DNA of 64,000 nt, taken from NCBI GenBank assembly GCA_003537575.1, contig DPRS01000036.1, positions 225 through 64,224 of the forward strand, written 5' to 3'. Below are positions 54,012 through 63,041 of the stretch, piece by piece. The notes under the pieces are model-generated. The model ran no database searches, was not told the origin of the DNA, and worked only from the letters and a program-made list of their open reading frames with translations. Position numbers and translations under genes: made by a program. Numbering within the stretch: the first letter of the stretch is position 1; each line of letters opens with the position of its first letter. This DNA is from Oxalobacteraceae bacterium (GTDB lineage Bacteria; Pseudomonadota; Gammaproteobacteria; Burkholderiales; Burkholderiaceae_D).

Positions 54012-56072
54012 ATGCTAGCGAGTATCGCCACAATCAGCCATGCCGTTGCCGCACTGGCTTTCCTGTTTTTGACCTTGCTTCTGCTGACCAGCTGGCGCGG
54101 TCGCCTGCACGGCATGTCCATCATCGGTGTCTGCCTGGTGAGCGCAACCTGGGCGGCTGCGCTGGCATGGCAGGCATACGAACTCAGCCCTTTTTCCCTG
54201 TTTTCACAAGTTCTGGAACTGCTGCGCGGAACAGGCTGGTGCGCATTTCTGTTAGTGCTGCTGAAACCGGACGCCGCCACCAGAGCGTTGGCCATCCTGA
54301 AAGGCAAGCTCATCCTCGCCGGCGCAGCGCTGCTAAGCGTTCTGTCTTTCTTCCAGCCGGCATTCCTGTATGCCATACTTGGCCTGGCCGCCCATCCGGT
54401 CGCGCGCATTGCGCTGGCGATTGCCGGCATGCTACTGGTGGAACAACTGTTCAGGAATACGCCTGCGCGCGAGCGCTGGGGCATCAAGTTTGCGTGCCTC
54501 GGCATCGGCGGCATGTTCGCCTACGACTTCTATCTCTACAGCGATGCCATGCTGTTCCGCCAGATCAATGCGGAAATATGGGCTGCGCGCGGCGCCGTCA
54601 ATGCGCTGGCCGTGCCGCTGCTGGCAATTTCCGCCGCACGCAATCCGAAGTGGTCGCCGGGAATTTCAGTGTCGCGCCGGGTCCTCTATCATTCGGCGGC
54701 CTTGCTGGGCTCGGCGATCTATCTGCTGGCCATGGCGGCAGCCGGCTACTATCTGCGCTTCTTCGGCGGCAACTGGGGCAATGTGATGCAGGTGGTGTTC
54801 CTGGCGGGGGCGCTGCTGGTTCTGGTGGCCGTGCTATTTTCAGGAGCATGTCGCGCCTGGCTGCGGGTATTCATCAGCAAGCACTTCTATAGCTATGGCT
54901 ACGATTACCGGGAAGAATGGATCCGCTTCACCCGGACCCTGTCCAAACAGGGCCCCGCGCTCGGCGAGCGTACCATTCAGGCGGTAGCCGACCTGGTGGA
55001 AAGCCCGGCTGGCGCCCTGTATCTCGCACGCGAATCCGGCCAGTGCGAAGCAGTCGCCCGCTGGAACCTGAACCCGCCCGATTCGGCGGAACCTGTCGAT
55101 GGCGTTTTTTGCCGCTTCCTGGAAAACAAGGAATGGGTAGTCGACCTGGAGGAGGAACGCTCCGGGCTCGGCAGCCTTGCAGATGCCGCCATTCCGCAAT
55201 GGCTGCTGGATTTTCCACGGGCCTGGCTGGTCGTGCCGCTCCTCCTGCAGGGCAGGCTGTTCGGTTTCATGGTGCTGGCGCAGCCGCGCAGCCGCATCCG
55301 CCTGAACTGGGAAGTGCTGGATTTGCTGAAAATCGCCGGTAGCCAGGCGGCCAGCTATCTGGCGCAGCAGGAAGCCGCAAACGCATTGATGGTGGCGCGC
55401 CAGTTCGAATCGTTCAACCGCATGTCCACTTTCATGGTGCATGACCTGAAAAACCTGGTGTTCCAGCTTTCGCTGCTGCTATCGAATGCGGAAAAACACA
55501 AGCATAATCCGGCCTTCCAGCAAGACATGCTGGAAACAGTCGAGCTGTCGGTGCAGAAGATGAAATTGCTGCTGCAAAAGCTGGCCAGAGGCATATCGGT
55601 CGAAACGCCGGCACCACTACCGCTAGACCAGCTGCTGCTGCAGGCGGTGGCGGCAAAATCCGGCAGCGAACCGAAACCGACGCTTGATGCTGCCGAAGAT
55701 GGAATCGCGGTATTCGCCAACTGGTCGCGTCTGGAACGGGTCATCGGCCACCTGATCCAGAATGCTATCGAAGCCACGCCCAAGGATGGTAAAGTTAGCG
55801 TCCGGCTGGAAAGGCAAGGCGATGCCGCCATCGTCACGGTCAGCGATAGCGGCACCGGCATGAGCGAAGAATTCATCCGCGAGAAACTGTTCACGCCCTT
55901 CGAGTCGACCAAGGCTGGGGGCATGGGGATCGGCGTTTTCGAAAGCCGCGAATACATCAATGAACTGGGCGGCAGGCTGGAAGTGGAAAGCCAGCCATCG
56001 CGCGGCACGGTTTTCCGCCTGAGCTTGCCGCTGCAAACGACTGCAGAGCATGCGGTCGACATGGCGGCATGA
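54012..56072 (+). CDS. prsK: PrsK, XrtA/PEP-CTERM-system histidine kinase
   Basis: A 686-residue membrane sensor kinase. The first 290 residues hold about eight or nine hydrophobic helices; a GAF-like domain follows (about 315-450), then the kinase core: H-box MVHDLKNLVFQLSLLLSNAEKH, N-box HLIQNAIEATPKDGK, G1 VSDSGTGM and G2 GGMGIGVFESREYI. It pairs with the downstream prsR. In other bacteria PrsK/PrsR controls PEP-CTERM protein expression through sigma-54, which fits the sigma-54 promoters seen here. Confidence 0.94.
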   Translation: MLASIATISHAVAALAFLFLTLLLLTSWRGRLHGMSIIGVCLVSATWAAALAWQAYELSPFSLFSQVLELLRGTGWCAFLLVLLKPDAATRALAILKGKLILAGAALLSVLSFFQPAFLYAILGLAAHPVARIALAIAGMLLVEQLFRNTPARERWGIKFACLGIGGMFAYDFYLYSDAMLFRQINAEIWAARGAVNALAVPLLAISAARNPKWSPGISVSRRVLYHSAALLGSAIYLLAMAAAGYYLRFFGGNWGNVMQVVFLAGALLVLVAVLFSGACRAWLRVFISKHFYSYGYDYREEWIRFTRTLSKQGPALGERTIQAVADLVESPAGALYLARESGQCEAVARWNLNPPDSAEPVDGVFCRFLENKEWVVDLEEERSGLGSLADAAIPQWLLDFPRAWLVVPLLLQGRLFGFMVLAQPRSRIRLNWEVLDLLKIAGSQAASYLAQQEAANALMVARQFESFNRMSTFMVHDLKNLVFQLSLLLSNAEKHKHNPAFQQDMLETVELSVQKMKLLLQKLARGISVETPAPLPLDQLLLQAVAAKSGSEPKPTLDAAEDGIAVFANWSRLERVIGHLIQNAIEATPKDGKVSVRLERQGDAAIVTVSDSGTGMSEEFIREKLFTPFESTKAGGMGIGVFESREYINELGGRLEVESQPSRGTVFRLSLPLQTTAEHAVDMAA

Positions 56073-56138
56073 GTGCAGGCGGGTACGCATACGAATAGTG
56101 CGGAGCAAACAAGGCGCAACCGGACAAAAGGGAATACG

Positions 56139-57497
56139 GTGAGTCAAATCAAGAAAAAATTGCTGGTGATCGAAGATGATCCCGGCCTGCAAAAGCAATT
56201 GCGCTGGAGCTTCGACGCCTATGAAGTGCTGGTGGCCGGCGACCGCGAGAGCGCCCTGGCGGAAGTGCGGCGCCATGAACCGGCCGTCATTACCATGGAC
56301 CTCGGCCTGCCGCCTGATCCCGACGGCGCCAGCGAAGGCCTGGCGACTCTGCAGCAAATCCTTTCGCTGATGCCGGATGCGAAGATCATCGTCCTGTCCG
56401 GCAACCAGGAGCGCGCCAATGCAGTCAAGGCGATCGGCATGGGCGCCTATGACTTCCACCAGAAACCCTTCGACCCCGAAATGCTGGGCCTGGTCATCGA
56501 GCGCGCATTCTTCCTGCATGCGCTTCAACAGGAAAACCGCAAGCTGCAGCAGACACAGGGCGATTCGCCGATGGGCGGCATCGTCAGCCGCGATCCCGGC
56601 ATGCTGAAAGTCTGCCGCAATATCGAAAAAGTGGCGCCATCCTCCGCTACCGTGATGGTGCTGGGTGAAAGCGGCACCGGCAAGGAAGTGCTGGCCAGGG
56701 CCCTGCACCAGTTGAGTTCGCGCCGCGACAAGCGCTTCATGGCCATCAACTGCGCCGCCATCCCGGAAAACCTGCTCGAAAGCGAATTATTCGGCTATGA
56801 GAAAGGCGCCTTCACCGGCGCCGTCAAGCAAACCCTCGGCAAGATCGAACTGGCCAACGAAGGCACTTTCTTTCTCGACGAGGTGGGCGACCTGCCGATG
56901 GCGCTGCAGGCGAAACTGCTGCGATTCCTGCAGGAGCGCGTCATCGAGCGGATCGGCGGCCATAAGGAAATCCCGGTGGACGTGCGCATCGTCTGCGCCA
57001 CCCACCAGAAGCTCAAGGAACTGACTGCGGCCGGCAAGTTCCGTGAAGACCTGTATTACCGCCTGAGCGAAATCGTCGTGACGATCCCGCCCTTGCGCGA
57101 ACGCATCGGCGACGCCGCCTTGCTGGCCCATCATTTCAAGAACCGCTTCAGCGAGGCGGAAGGCCGTTCGCGCCTGAACTTCAGCGCCGATGCCCTGGGC
57201 CTGATCGAAAGCCACCTCTGGCCCGGCAACGTCCGCGAAATGGAAAACTGCATCAAGCGCGCAGTGATCATGGCAGACGGCCCGCAGATCGTCGCCGACG
57301 ACCTTGGCCTGGCCGATACACCGGCCATCGAGGAGCCGCTTAACCTGCGGCAGATACGCGACGAAGCCGAGCACAGGGCGCTGGTGAAAGCGCTGGCCAG
57401 GACCGACGGCAATATCGTCAAGGCAGCCGAGATGCTGGGCGTCAGCCGGCCGACCATTTACGACCTGATGACCCGTCACGGCGTCAGGCAGGCCTGA
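56139..57497 (+). CDS. prsR: PrsR, sigma-54-dependent response regulator
   Basis: From the GTG at 56139 (AAGGGA upstream) the protein has 452 residues: a receiver domain (LLVIEDDPGLQKQL, phospho-acceptor Asp in VITMDLGLP, LSGN, Lys in HQKPFD), an AAA+ domain with Walker A GESGTGKE, the sigma-54 contact motif GAFTGA, and Walker B TFFLDEVGDLP, and a Fis-type helix-turn-helix (GNIVKAAEMLGVSRPTIYDLMTRHG). It activates sigma-54 promoters when phosphorylated by PrsK. The in-frame ATG at 56073 would add 22 unlikely residues. Confidence 0.95.
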   Translation: MSQIKKKLLVIEDDPGLQKQLRWSFDAYEVLVAGDRESALAEVRRHEPAVITMDLGLPPDPDGASEGLATLQQILSLMPDAKIIVLSGNQERANAVKAIGMGAYDFHQKPFDPEMLGLVIERAFFLHALQQENRKLQQTQGDSPMGGIVSRDPGMLKVCRNIEKVAPSSATVMVLGESGTGKEVLARALHQLSSRRDKRFMAINCAAIPENLLESELFGYEKGAFTGAVKQTLGKIELANEGTFFLDEVGDLPMALQAKLLRFLQERVIERIGGHKEIPVDVRIVCATHQKLKELTAAGKFREDLYYRLSEIVVTIPPLRERIGDAALLAHHFKNRFSEAEGRSRLNFSADALGLIESHLWPGNVREMENCIKRAVIMADGPQIVADDLGLADTPAIEEPLNLRQIRDEAEHRALVKALARTDGNIVKAAEMLGVSRPTIYDLMTRHGVRQA

Positions 57498-57510
57498 AAC
57501 GGACTGGCGC

Positions 57511-59115
57511 ATGCCGATGTCCCATCTCGTACACGAATCGATTGTCCGTCAGGCGATGCAGGCGCCGCAGTCGCCTGCGCTGACCTGCGGAAACGACTCC
57601 TGGAACTATGCCGAGCTGTGCTCGGCAATGGAATCGTTCGCCCAAGGCTTGCTGAAGCTTGGCCTGCAGCCCGGCGAACGCGTCGCCATCTATCTCGAAA
57701 AGCGCCTCGAAAACGTGGCGGCCATGTTCGGCGCCGCCGCCGCGGGCGGCGTCTTCGTCCCGGTCAACCCGTTGCTCAGGCAGCATCAGGTGGCCCATAT
57801 ACTGCGCGACTGCGACGTGCGCATCCTGGTGACCTCGGCCGAGCGGCTGGCCATGCTGGGCGGAGCGATTGCCGACTGCCCGGCGCTGAAGACGATCATC
57901 GTAACGGGGCCGGCAATAGCGGCGGCGTCGACGATGCCGACCGTGATTGCCTGGGCCAATCTGTTGGCCAGCGCTGGCGCCGCTGCAACAAGCGGCATAC
58001 GACCGCATCGCAGGATCGATGGCGATATGGCTGCTATCCTGTACACTTCCGGCAGCACCGGGCGCCCTAAGGGGGTAGTGCTGTCGCACCGCAATCTGGT
58101 GGCCGGCGCGGCCAGCGTGGCCAGCTACCTTGGCAACAACGCCGATGACCGCATCCTGTCGGTGCTGCCTCTCAGCTTCGATTACGGACTCAACCAGCTG
58201 ACCACGGCCTTTGAAGTCGGCGCCTGCGCCGTTCTGATGAATTACCTGCTGCCCCGGGACATCCCCGCGGCGGTCGCCGTCCACGGCATCACCGGGCTGG
58301 CGGCCGTGCCTGCACTGTGGACGCAGCTGGCACGCCAGGCATGGCCGCAAGTGGACACGCTACGCTACATCACCAATTCCGGCGGCGTCATGCCGCAAGA
58401 AACCCTGGCGTCGCTGCGCCGCATGCTGCCCGCCACAAAAGTATTTCTCATGTATGGCCTGACCGAGGCATTCCGCTCCACTTACCTGCCGCCGGAGGAG
58501 CTGGACCGACGTCCCGATTCGATCGGGCGCGCAATTCCCAATGCCGAAGTCCTGGTGCTGCGTCCGGACGGCTCTCCGTGCGCCGCCGGCGAGCCCGGCG
58601 AGCTGGTGCATCGCGGGGCGCTGGTTTCGCTGGGTTACTGGAACGACGCCGCGCAAACCGCGCAGCGATTCCGTCCGCTTCCCCGCTCCGGCACCGGTTT
58701 GCCGCTGCCGGAAATCGCGGTCTGGTCGGGCGACACGGTGAAGATGGATGAAGAAGGATTTCTCTACTTCATCGGGCGCGCTGATGACATGATCAAGGTC
58801 TCCGGCTACCGCATCAGCCCTGCCGAAATCGAGGAAGTCATCCTCGCTTCCGGACTGACGGCGGAAGCGGCGGCACTTGGCGTACCTCACCCCGCGCTCG
58901 GCCAGGCCATCGTCATCGTCGCCAAACGTGCCGGAAAAGATGTGACGCCAGCCACGCTCCTGCAGGAATGCCGGCGCTGCCTGCCTGCCTACATGCTGCC
59001 GTCGCACATCGCCGTGAATGAAGAAGACCTGCCGCGCAACCCGAATGGCAAGATCGATCGCAAGGCATTGCAGGCAGAGTTTGCCGGCCTGTTTGAAAAC
59101 GAAAGCCCGTCATGA
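57511..59115 (+). CDS. acyl-CoA ligase (AMP-forming), exosortase A system-associated
   Basis: A 534-residue adenylate-forming enzyme. It has the AMP-binding motif ILYTSGSTGRPKGVVLSHRNLV, the ATP motif MYGLTEAFRSTYL, and the C-terminal hinge with GRADDMIKVSGYRISPAEIEEVI and the catalytic Lys in NPNGKIDRKAL. It probably activates a carboxylic acid and loads the locus acyl carrier protein (45.1 kb). MSHLVHES at 57517 is an alternative start. It overlaps the decarboxylase start by ATGA. Confidence 0.93.
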   Translation: MPMSHLVHESIVRQAMQAPQSPALTCGNDSWNYAELCSAMESFAQGLLKLGLQPGERVAIYLEKRLENVAAMFGAAAAGGVFVPVNPLLRQHQVAHILRDCDVRILVTSAERLAMLGGAIADCPALKTIIVTGPAIAAASTMPTVIAWANLLASAGAAATSGIRPHRRIDGDMAAILYTSGSTGRPKGVVLSHRNLVAGAASVASYLGNNADDRILSVLPLSFDYGLNQLTTAFEVGACAVLMNYLLPRDIPAAVAVHGITGLAAVPALWTQLARQAWPQVDTLRYITNSGGVMPQETLASLRRMLPATKVFLMYGLTEAFRSTYLPPEELDRRPDSIGRAIPNAEVLVLRPDGSPCAAGEPGELVHRGALVSLGYWNDAAQTAQRFRPLPRSGTGLPLPEIAVWSGDTVKMDEEGFLYFIGRADDMIKVSGYRISPAEIEEVILASGLTAEAAALGVPHPALGQAIVIVAKRAGKDVTPATLLQECRRCLPAYMLPSHIAVNEEDLPRNPNGKIDRKALQAEFAGLFENESPS

Positions 59116-60347
59116 GCAGCGACAAACCCATCCATGCGCCGCAAACGCACTTTCCCGTGCATGACGGCTGCCTGCATATCGGCGGCATTGCCTTGCCGCG
59201 CCTGGCCCAGCGAGTCGGCCGCACGCCCTTCTATGCCTATGAACGCGCCGCGCTGAACGCGCGGATGGGCGATTTGCGCGCCGCGCTGCCCGCCGGTATA
59301 CGCATTCATTATTCGCTCAAGGCCAATCCGATGCCCGCTTTGGTGCAGCACATGTCCAGCCTGGCGGATGGCCTCGACGTGGCGTCCGGCGGCGAACTGA
59401 AAACGGCCCTGGACACCGGCATGCAGACGGATCGGATCAGTTTCGCCGGGCCAGGCAAGTCCGAAACCGAACTGGCGCAGGCAATCGCTGCCGGCGCCGT
59501 GGTCCACCTGGAATCGCTGCGAGATATCGACATCGTCAATCGCCTCGGCCAGTCGCTCGGGCTGCGGCCGGCAGTCATGTTGCGCGTCAATCCGGATTTT
59601 GAACTGAAATCCTCGGGCATGAAAATGGGAGGCGGGCCCCGTCAATTCGGCGTGGATGCGGAACAGGCGCCCGAGCTGCTGCGCCGTATCGCCATGCGGG
59701 ATCTCGATTGGCGCGGGCTGCACATCTTCAGCGGCTCGCAAAACCTGAACGCGCAAGCCATCGCCGAAACCCAGGAAAAAACCTTCGAACTGGCCATGCG
59801 GCTGGCCGACCATGCCGCGCAGGCGCCGCGCCTCTTGAATATCGGCGGCGGCTTCGGCATTCCCTATTTTGCCGGTGAAAAGGCGCTGGATCTGCAACCG
59901 ATCGCCGCTACGCTGGCGCGCTGGCTGCCGCGTGTGCAAGCCACGCTGGATGGCGCCGAAGTGGCGCTGGAACTGGGGCGCTACCTGGTCGGAGAAGCCG
60001 GCATCTACGTCGCGCGCGTAGTGGACCGCAAGGTTTCACGAGGCCAAGTCTTCCTGGTCATGGATGGCGGCATGCATCACCACCTGGCCGCATCCGGGAA
60101 TCTGGGGCAAGTCATCCGCAAAAATTACCCGGTCGCCATCGGCAACCGCATGCAGGAAGAAAAATCGGAAATCGCCTCTGTGGTCGGGCCGCTATGCACA
60201 CCCCTGGACGTGCTGGCCGAGCGCATGGAATTGCCGGCGGCGCAGGTGGGTGACCTGATCGTGGTATTCCAGTCCGGCGCCTACGGCCTCAGCGCCAGTC
60301 CCTCGGCTTTTCTCGGCCACCCGCAGGCGCTGGAAGTGCTGGTCTAG
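59112..60347 (+). CDS. PLP-dependent decarboxylase, exosortase A system-associated
   Basis: A 411-residue fold-type III PLP enzyme (ornithine/diaminopimelate decarboxylase family). The Schiff-base lysine is in IHYSLKANPMPALV, the glycine-rich phosphate loop in LNIGGGFGIPYF, and the C-terminal dyad region in SVVGPLCTPLDVLAERM. It is coupled to the acyl-CoA ligase by ATGA. The substrate amino acid is unknown. The ligase-decarboxylase pair is a standing part of XrtA loci. Confidence 0.93.
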   Translation: MSSDKPIHAPQTHFPVHDGCLHIGGIALPRLAQRVGRTPFYAYERAALNARMGDLRAALPAGIRIHYSLKANPMPALVQHMSSLADGLDVASGGELKTALDTGMQTDRISFAGPGKSETELAQAIAAGAVVHLESLRDIDIVNRLGQSLGLRPAVMLRVNPDFELKSSGMKMGGGPRQFGVDAEQAPELLRRIAMRDLDWRGLHIFSGSQNLNAQAIAETQEKTFELAMRLADHAAQAPRLLNIGGGFGIPYFAGEKALDLQPIAATLARWLPRVQATLDGAEVALELGRYLVGEAGIYVARVVDRKVSRGQVFLVMDGGMHHHLAASGNLGQVIRKNYPVAIGNRMQEEKSEIASVVGPLCTPLDVLAERMELPAAQVGDLIVVFQSGAYGLSASPSAFLGHPQALEVLV

Positions 60348-60375
60348 TCCCCCCGCAGCTGGCCGTCAGAAGCGC

Positions 60376-61011
60376 TTAAAAATAACTTTCCGGGATCACC
60401 AGGATATCGCCGGGCTGCATCGGCACGTTTGCCGAAATGTCGCCATCGCGAATCAGGTCGCTCAGGCGTACGGCCAATTGCCGCTGCTTCCCATCCGCGG
60501 TGCGGATAATGTTGGCACGATTGCCGGCAGCGAATTCGGTGACGCCACCCACGGCGATCAATACATCCATCAGCGACATGCCCTGGCGATAGGGCAGCGC
60601 CTGTGGCTTGGCTGCCTGGCCGATCACGCGAATCTGCTCGCTGTACGGACCGACAAAACCGGTGACGATGACCGTCACCACCGGTTGCTGAATGAATTTC
60701 GACAGCGCCTTTTCGATGTCGCGCGCCAGCCCGGTCGGCGTCTTGCCGCTGGCAGTCAAGTCTTCCACCAGCGGTGTCGTGATCTTGCCATCGGGCCGCA
60801 CCGTCACCGACATGGAAACTTCGGGATTGCGCCAAACGGTGACATTGACCGTATCGCCCGGACCAATCAGGTATTCGCGCGGGGAAGATGGCGCCGCAGC
60901 CGGCGCTTCGGGCAATTGCGGCGCCGAAGTGCAAGCACTGACGAGCAGAATCGCCAGGCCACCCGCAACCAGATTCAGCAGTTTAAGCAAGTCTTGGAAA
61001 AGCGCTTTCAC
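60376..61011 (-). CDS. polysaccharide export protein, Wza/EpsE-like, XrtA type
   Basis: A 211-residue outer-membrane-directed lipoprotein: signal ending LAILLVSAC, a polysaccharide-export domain (YLIGPGDTVNVTVWRNPEVSMSVTVRPDGKITTPLVEDLTASGKTP) and SLBB-type segments (VRVIGQAAKPQALPYRQGMSLMDVLIAVGGVTEF). It is the export pore or periplasmic part of the exopolysaccharide exporter. The start is a GTG at 61011 with GAGGGAAC upstream. It is oriented opposite to the chain-length gene, unusual for a locus otherwise on the plus strand. Confidence 0.92.
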   Translation of the reverse strand: MKALFQDLLKLLNLVAGGLAILLVSACTSAPQLPEAPAAAPSSPREYLIGPGDTVNVTVWRNPEVSMSVTVRPDGKITTPLVEDLTASGKTPTGLARDIEKALSKFIQQPVVTVIVTGFVGPYSEQIRVIGQAAKPQALPYRQGMSLMDVLIAVGGVTEFAAGNRANIIRTADGKQRQLAVRLSDLIRDGDISANVPMQPGDILVIPESYF

Positions 61012-61424
61012 TTGAGTTCCCTCTTTCCAATAAATGGGCTGGCTTGATCATTCAACCTCTGTCGAATAAGCCATTTGTCATTAGCATTCAAGCATGATGT
61101 TACCATTACCACAAGATAAAAATTTCTTTATTAACATCAAATTATCGTTTTTTCTGTTATGAAATGCTTATTTTGAATCAATTACCCCCATTTAATTTCT
61201 GACCAGAAATATAAGCTTTGAGAAACCGAAAATTAAAAATAAAAGTAGCCAATCTTACAAAATTACACGTTTGCTATAGTGCAAAAATGTTATATTTCCG
61301 CTAGCATTTCAATTTTCAAATTGGCAATATTATTGCGCCTGCTCTGCATGGCAAGAGCACGCATGAACCGAACTGCCCCAGCAAGCGCAGGCATCGATCT
61401 ACCCCATACGGAGAATCTGGCAAG
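61012..61424. other. divergent promoter region between export and chain-length genes
   Basis: A 413-nt AT-rich gap. It contains a sigma-54 type promoter facing the chain-length gene (61322-61337) and a TCTTACA element 63 bp upstream of it (61253-61259). For the export gene I saw a near-match on the minus strand near 61092-61106, but the spacing is off by one base. No gene was found; a 60-codon frame at 61279 is unconvincing. Confidence 0.6.
61322..61337 (+). promoter_or_regulatory. sigma-54 type promoter of the chain-length operon
   Basis: TGGCAATATTATTGCG matches TGGCACG-N4-TTGCW at nine of twelve positions, with the invariant GG and GC at the correct spacing. Transcription would begin near 61348, 77 nt before the ATG at 61425. 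Confidence 0.65.
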
Positions 61425-62948
61425 ATGGAGGAACTGCTATCCCAGTTGCAGGCCCTGGTAAAGGGTGTCTCGAAATACCGCTGGTATGCGATGGCCATCG
61501 CCTGGGTAGTGACACTGGCAGGCGGTGTGGCCGTTATCACCTTGCCCGATACTTACCAATCTTCCGCCCGGGTTTTCGTCGATACGCAAAGCGTGCTCAA
61601 ACCCCTGCTGTCCGGCATGACCAGCGTGCCAAATGTGGAACAGCAGGTTTCCATCATGAGCAGGACCCTTCTCAGCCGTCCGAACATCGAGCGCGTGATT
61701 CGCATGGTGGACCTAGACATCAAGACAGGCACGGCGAAGGACAAGGAAAAGCTGATCGACGAGCTAATTTCCCATATCAAAATCAATGGCACGATCCAGA
61801 ACGATATCTACACCATCTCCTATACCGGCGAGAGCCCCAGGCTGACCAAGGATGTAGTCCAGTCCCTGCTCACCATCTTTGTCGAAGGCAGCTTCGGCGG
61901 CAAGAAGAACGATTCCGCCAAGGCGATCCAGTTCATCGACGAGCAGATCAAGGCGTATGAGGACAAGCTGGCGGCCGCCGAGAATGCGCTCAAGGATTTC
62001 AAGCTGAAACACATGGGCTTGCTGCCGCGCCAGGGCAGTGACTACGGCAGCAAGCTGTTTGAAATGTCGGATCAACTGAATCAGGCCAGACTGGAGTTGC
62101 GCGAAGCCGAACAGGCTCGTGACGCCATCAAACGGCAGATTTCCGGTGACGACACAGGCGCTACGCCGGCCACGGTCGCGGTCGCCAACCCCGAAATCGA
62201 TGAACGGATCCAGCTTCAGCACAAGAACCTGGACACGTTGCGCATGCAATATACCGAGCAGCATCCGGACATCGTTTCGACCAAGAGACTGATCGCCCAG
62301 CTTGAGGCACGCAAGGTCGAAGAGGGCAAGATAAAGAAAGTCGGCGGCGATCCAGGCGCGAATTACAGCCCGATGCTGCAGCAGTTGAAGGTATCTCTCT
62401 CCACCGCTGAAGCGCGCACCGCATCGATGCGCGCGCGTGTGGACGAATACGCCTCGCGTGTCGCCCGCCTGAAGGAGATGAGCATGGCGGCGCCGGAAGT
62501 CGAAACCCAGCTGGCGCAGCTTAACCGCGACTATCAGATCAATAAGGAAAACTATGAAAAGCTGGTCGCCAGCCGCGAAGCCGCCAAACTATCGGGGGAA
62601 TTGAGCGCGACCACGGAAATGATGACATTCCGCGTGGTCGACCCGCCCACCCTGCCGCTGCGCCCCACCGGACCGAAACGCGCCATGCTGTTTGCCGGCC
62701 TGCTGGCGGCAGCGCTGGCCGCAGGGATTGCAGTTGCTCTCTTGCTGAGCAAAATCCGTCCGACATTCCTGAGCCAGAACGAATTACGCAACGAAACCGG
62801 CTTGCCGATACTGGGCACGGTGACCATGATCTGGACCGAGCAGGAAAAGCAGCGGCGCAAGAAAAGACTGTATGCATTCGGCCTGTCGTTCGCATCGCTC
62901 ATTGTCATGTATGGCGGCGTGATGTCAGTCATCCTGCTGAAATCGTAG
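61425..62948 (+). CDS. XrtA-system polysaccharide chain-length determinant (Wzz/GumC type)
   Basis: A 507-residue inner-membrane co-polymerase: an N-terminal helix (WYAMAIAWVVTLAGGVAVITL), a long periplasmic coiled-coil region (about residues 160-390), the Pro-rich segment RVVDPPTLPLRPTGPKR before a second helix (AMLFAGLLAAALAAGIAVALL), and a third hydrophobic helix near the C-terminus. It controls exopolysaccharide chain length with the tyrosine kinase that follows 93 nt downstream. Confidence 0.93.
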   Translation: MEELLSQLQALVKGVSKYRWYAMAIAWVVTLAGGVAVITLPDTYQSSARVFVDTQSVLKPLLSGMTSVPNVEQQVSIMSRTLLSRPNIERVIRMVDLDIKTGTAKDKEKLIDELISHIKINGTIQNDIYTISYTGESPRLTKDVVQSLLTIFVEGSFGGKKNDSAKAIQFIDEQIKAYEDKLAAAENALKDFKLKHMGLLPRQGSDYGSKLFEMSDQLNQARLELREAEQARDAIKRQISGDDTGATPATVAVANPEIDERIQLQHKNLDTLRMQYTEQHPDIVSTKRLIAQLEARKVEEGKIKKVGGDPGANYSPMLQQLKVSLSTAEARTASMRARVDEYASRVARLKEMSMAAPEVETQLAQLNRDYQINKENYEKLVASREAAKLSGELSATTEMMTFRVVDPPTLPLRPTGPKRAMLFAGLLAAALAAGIAVALLLSKIRPTFLSQNELRNETGLPILGTVTMIWTEQEKQRRKKRLYAFGLSFASLIVMYGGVMSVILLKS

Positions 62949-63041
62949 CGGCAAGCCAGGCACAAGGGCCGCACCGGAATTCAAATTGCAGAATCGCCGC
63001 AGGAAACCGTTTGCGGCCAGTCAGAAATATGGGGATTTAGC

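Noticed and set aside
61092..61106. Possible sigma-54 promoter for the export gene on the minus strand
   Set aside because: The GG and GC elements are one base too close together, and the rest of the motif is poor.
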